From positions 434,001 through 498,000 of the forward strand of contig NZ_JAAQYM010000006.1 of assembly GCF_012986595.1 (NCBI RefSeq): 64,000 nt of DNA. Direction: 5' to 3'. The notes under the pieces are model-generated. The model saw nothing but the letters and a program-made list of their open reading frames with translations, made no database searches and was not told where the DNA came from. The translations under genes were made by a program, and so were the position numbers. Positions 61,823 through 64,000 of the stretch are shown here, piece after piece (position 1 is the first letter of the stretch; each line of letters begins with the position of its first letter). The stretch comes from Pseudomonas koreensis (GTDB taxonomy: Bacteria; Pseudomonadota; Gammaproteobacteria; Pseudomonadales; Pseudomonadaceae).

Positions 61823-63325
61823 ATGTCCGGTTCACTGGCCCAGGCGTTCGCGCACAATTTCCTCGGGCATTCGCCCCGCTGGTACAAGGCGTGCATCGTC
61901 GGGTTCCTGATCCTCAATGCCGTGGTGTTGTTCACGGTCGGCCCGGTCGCTGCCGGCTGGCTGCTGGTGATCGAATTCATTTTCACCCTGGCGATGGCGC
62001 TCAAGTGCTATCCGCTGATGCCCGGCGGCCTGCTGCTGATCGAAGCCTTGCTGCTGAAGATGACCACCCCGCAGGCGCTGTACGACGAGCTCGTGCACAA
62101 TTTCCCGGTGATCCTGCTGCTGATGTTCATGGTCGCCGGCATCTATTTCATGAAGGATTTGCTGCTGTTTCTGTTCTCGCGGCTGCTGCTGGGCGTACGC
62201 TCGAAAGCGATTCTGGCGTTGATGTTCTGCTTCCTGTCGGCGTTTCTCTCGGCGTTTCTCGATGCCTTGACCGTCACCGCCGTGATCATCAGCGCGGCCG
62301 TTGGCTTCTATTCGGTTTACCACCGGGTGGCATCGGGCAACGATCCGCGCCAGGACAGCGAATTCAGTGACGACCGACACCTGCCGGCGCTGCACCATGA
62401 TGATCTGGAACAGTTTCGTGCGTTCCTGCGCAGCCTGCTGATGCACGGCGCGGTCGGCACGGCACTGGGCGGGGTCTGCACCCTGGTCGGCGAGCCGCAG
62501 AACCTGTTGATCGGTCATGAAATGGGCTGGCACTTCGCCGAGTTCTTCCAGAAAGTCGCGCCAGTCTCGCTGCCGGTGCTGGCTGCAGGCCTGGTGACCT
62601 GCGTGTTGCTGGAAAAACTGCGCTGGTTTGGCTACGGCACCTTGCTGCCAGACAATGTGCGCGCAGTGCTGGCCAACTATGCCGCTGAAGACAACGCCGA
62701 ACGCACCGCACGCCAGCGTGCCGCCCTGCTGGTGCAAGGTGCTGCCGCGCTGATCCTGATTGGTTGCCTGGCGTTTCACGTCGCTGAGGTCGGCCTGATC
62801 GGCCTGATGGTCATCGTGTTGATTACGGCCTTCACCGGCATCACCGACGAACATCGCCTCGGCAATGCGTTCAGGGACGCCATGCCGTTCACCGCGTTGC
62901 TGGTGGTGTTCTTCGCCGTGGTCGCGGTGATTCACGATCAGCAGTTGTTCGCGCCGTTGATCCAGTGGGTGCTGGCGCTGCCGGCGGATCAGCAGCCGGG
63001 CATGCTGTTTATCGCCAACGGTCTGCTCTCGGCGATCAGCGACAACGTGTTCGTCGCCACGATCTACATCACCGAAGTGAAACAGGCATTCCTCTCCGGG
63101 CACATGAGCCGCGAGCACTTCGAAACCCTGGCAATCGCGATCAACACCGGCACCAACCTGCCGAGCGTGGCGACGCCCAATGGTCAGGCCGCGTTCCTGT
63201 TCCTGCTGACTTCGGCGATTGCCCCGCTGGTACGCTTGTCGTACGGGCGAATGGTGTGGATGGCGTTGCCGTACACCTTTGTGATGGGCTTGTTGGGCTG
63301 GTATGCCGTGAGCTACTGGCTCTGA
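61823..63325 (+). CDS. nhaB: Na+/H+ antiporter NhaB
   Basis: 500 residues, the usual length for NhaB, with about 10-12 membrane helices. Family sequence LIEFIFTLAMALKCYPLMPG, the Asp-containing FLSAFLDALTVTAVIISAA and GTNLPSVATPNGQAAFLFLL. It exchanges cytoplasmic Na+ for external H+, supporting pH and sodium homeostasis. Monocistronic with a ribosome site (AAGGAG) 8 bases upstream. Confidence 0.94.
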   Translation: MSGSLAQAFAHNFLGHSPRWYKACIVGFLILNAVVLFTVGPVAAGWLLVIEFIFTLAMALKCYPLMPGGLLLIEALLLKMTTPQALYDELVHNFPVILLLMFMVAGIYFMKDLLLFLFSRLLLGVRSKAILALMFCFLSAFLSAFLDALTVTAVIISAAVGFYSVYHRVASGNDPRQDSEFSDDRHLPALHHDDLEQFRAFLRSLLMHGAVGTALGGVCTLVGEPQNLLIGHEMGWHFAEFFQKVAPVSLPVLAAGLVTCVLLEKLRWFGYGTLLPDNVRAVLANYAAEDNAERTARQRAALLVQGAAALILIGCLAFHVAEVGLIGLMVIVLITAFTGITDEHRLGNAFRDAMPFTALLVVFFAVVAVIHDQQLFAPLIQWVLALPADQQPGMLFIANGLLSAISDNVFVATIYITEVKQAFLSGHMSREHFETLAIAINTGTNLPSVATPNGQAAFLFLLTSAIAPLVRLSYGRMVWMALPYTFVMGLLGWYAVSYWL

Positions 63326-63342
63326 CAAGCACTGAATAAACC

Positions 63343-63432
63343 TGTGGGAGCGAGCCTGCTCGCGAAGAGGGAGTGTCAGACAACAGATTCGTTGAATGAC
63401 ACACCGCTTTCGCGAGCAGGCTCGCTCCCACA
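63343..63432. repeat. REPIN, GTGGGAGCGAGCCTGCTCGC type
   Basis: Inverted repeat between the convergent nhaB and HAD-phosphatase genes. Arms TGTGGGAGCGAGCCTGCTCG and complement. Confidence 0.9.
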
Positions 63433-63449
63433 TTTGGTTTTGCGTGCTT

Positions 63450-64000
63450 TCAGTGAGGAAGGATGTATTTCTCGATCGCCTGCGCTACGCCGTCTTCCGT
63501 GTTCGGCGCGGTCACGACGTCGGCCTGACGCTTCACTGTTTCATCCGCCTGCCCCATGGCAATCGACAAACCCGCACACTTGAACATCGCCGGGTCGTTG
63601 CCGCCATCGCCAATCGCTGCGGTCTGTTCCAGCGCGATACCGAGGTGCGCGGCAATGGTCGCCAGCGCAGTGCCCTTGTTCGCTTCCAGCGCCGTCACGT
63701 CCAGATACACCGGTTGCGAACGCGAGACCTGGGCCATGCCGCTGACCTTGGCCAACAGGCGCGCCTCGAGCTCGATCAGCAAATCGGTGTTGTTGCTGGT
63801 GGCGACGATCTTGTCGATGCGTTCCAGGTATGGCTCGAAACTTTCGACCACCACTGGCGGGTAACCGAGGCCGTGCTGTTCGCGCGGCACCATCGGCCCG
63901 TGCGGATCCTTGAGCAACCAGTCGCCACCACTGAACACCCAGATTTCGACATCCGGTTGATCAGCGAACAACGCCAGGGCAGTCAGCGCCGTCGTCGCCG
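63450..64000 (-). CDS. Cof-type HAD phosphatase, 5' end cut off by the window
   Basis: At least 180 residues remain in frame to the right edge, so the N-terminus (with the DxDGT motif) is missing. The HAD C-terminal core is present: VYLDVTALEANKGTAL, IGDGGNDPAMFKCAG with the Mg2+ ligands, and AMGQADETVKRQADVV. The cap region ends in ...IWVFSGGDWLL. A cytoplasmic sugar-phosphate phosphatase of the Cof/YbiV type is likely. Substrate unknown. Confidence 0.85.
   Translation of the reverse strand, partial: ATTALTALALFADQPDVEIWVFSGGDWLLKDPHGPMVPREQHGLGYPPVVVESFEPYLERIDKIVATSNNTDLLIELEARLLAKVSGMAQVSRSQPVYLDVTALEANKGTALATIAAHLGIALEQTAAIGDGGNDPAMFKCAGLSIAMGQADETVKRQADVVTAPNTEDGVAQAIEKYILPH

Noticed and set aside
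61832..63433. 533-codon antisense frame across nhaB
   Set aside because: Gln/His/Arg-rich sequence typical of the complement of membrane-protein codons. nhaB on the other strand is unmistakable.

Overview
The window is typical chromosome of a Pseudomonas fluorescens-group bacterium. The evidence is the complete mtlEFGKDYZ polyol operon with its AraC-type activator, the fapABCDEF functional-amyloid operon, an OprD porin, several Pseudomonas-restricted small families (DUF1652, DUF2790, DUF6124-like) and at least 14 short palindromic REP/REPIN elements of the P. fluorescens type. Coding density is high and GC is high. The main exception is an AT-rich accessory block at about 24.2-29.1 kb.

Layout. 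0-2.4 kb: the 3' end of a receiver-domain protein, then a convergent 739-residue toxin with a cholera/pertussis-type ADP-ribosyltransferase C-terminus. 2.6-6.0 kb: a glycosyltransferase and two tandem PI-PLC X-domain proteins. 6.1-15.9 kb: mtlR and mtlEFGKDYZ (ABC import, oxidation and phosphorylation of mannitol, sorbitol and arabitol), with REPINs at three internal gene junctions. 15.9-18.0 kb: a lysozyme-like lipoprotein and an OprD porin. 18.3-29.1 kb: an orphan type VI secretion island made of vgrG, a DUF4123 adaptor, a 1183-residue LysM effector, and four exported Sel1-like paralogues in an A-B-A-B order that look like immunity proteins. 29-34 kb: small families, ecotin, a NIPSNAP protein, and a catalytic-only threonine dehydratase behind what reads as a transcription attenuator with a short Ile/Thr-bearing leader peptide.

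34-38 kb: a RimK-like ATP-grasp ligase with a CorA-like transporter, divergent from a fused GNAT/C39-like peptidase, which together may be a peptide-modification module. 38-52 kb: housekeeping and accessory genes (sugar dehydrogenase, Ku, LpxO, an ABC-F ATPase, an MFS transporter, a hydrolase, azoreductase with a divergent LysR regulator, MmcQ/YjbR, DUF1294, UppP, a chemoreceptor). 51.7-52.8 kb: pnuC and a NadR-like kinase. 53.1-58.2 kb: fapABCDEF, preceded by a good sigma-54 -24/-12 element and two 20-bp inverted repeats that are likely activator sites. The probable activator, a sigma-54 enhancer-binding protein with a degenerate receiver domain, lies convergently at the 3' end of the operon. 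59.9-64 kb: a small hypothetical protein, a delta-60-repeat protein, NhaB and a truncated HAD phosphatase.

The observations I rate highest are the attenuator in front of the short threonine dehydratase, the sigma-54/UAS architecture of the fap promoter, the A-B-A-B immunity array behind the LysM effector, and the ADP-ribosyltransferase toxin that has no adjacent immunity gene. No tRNA, rRNA, CRISPR array or transposase was seen.
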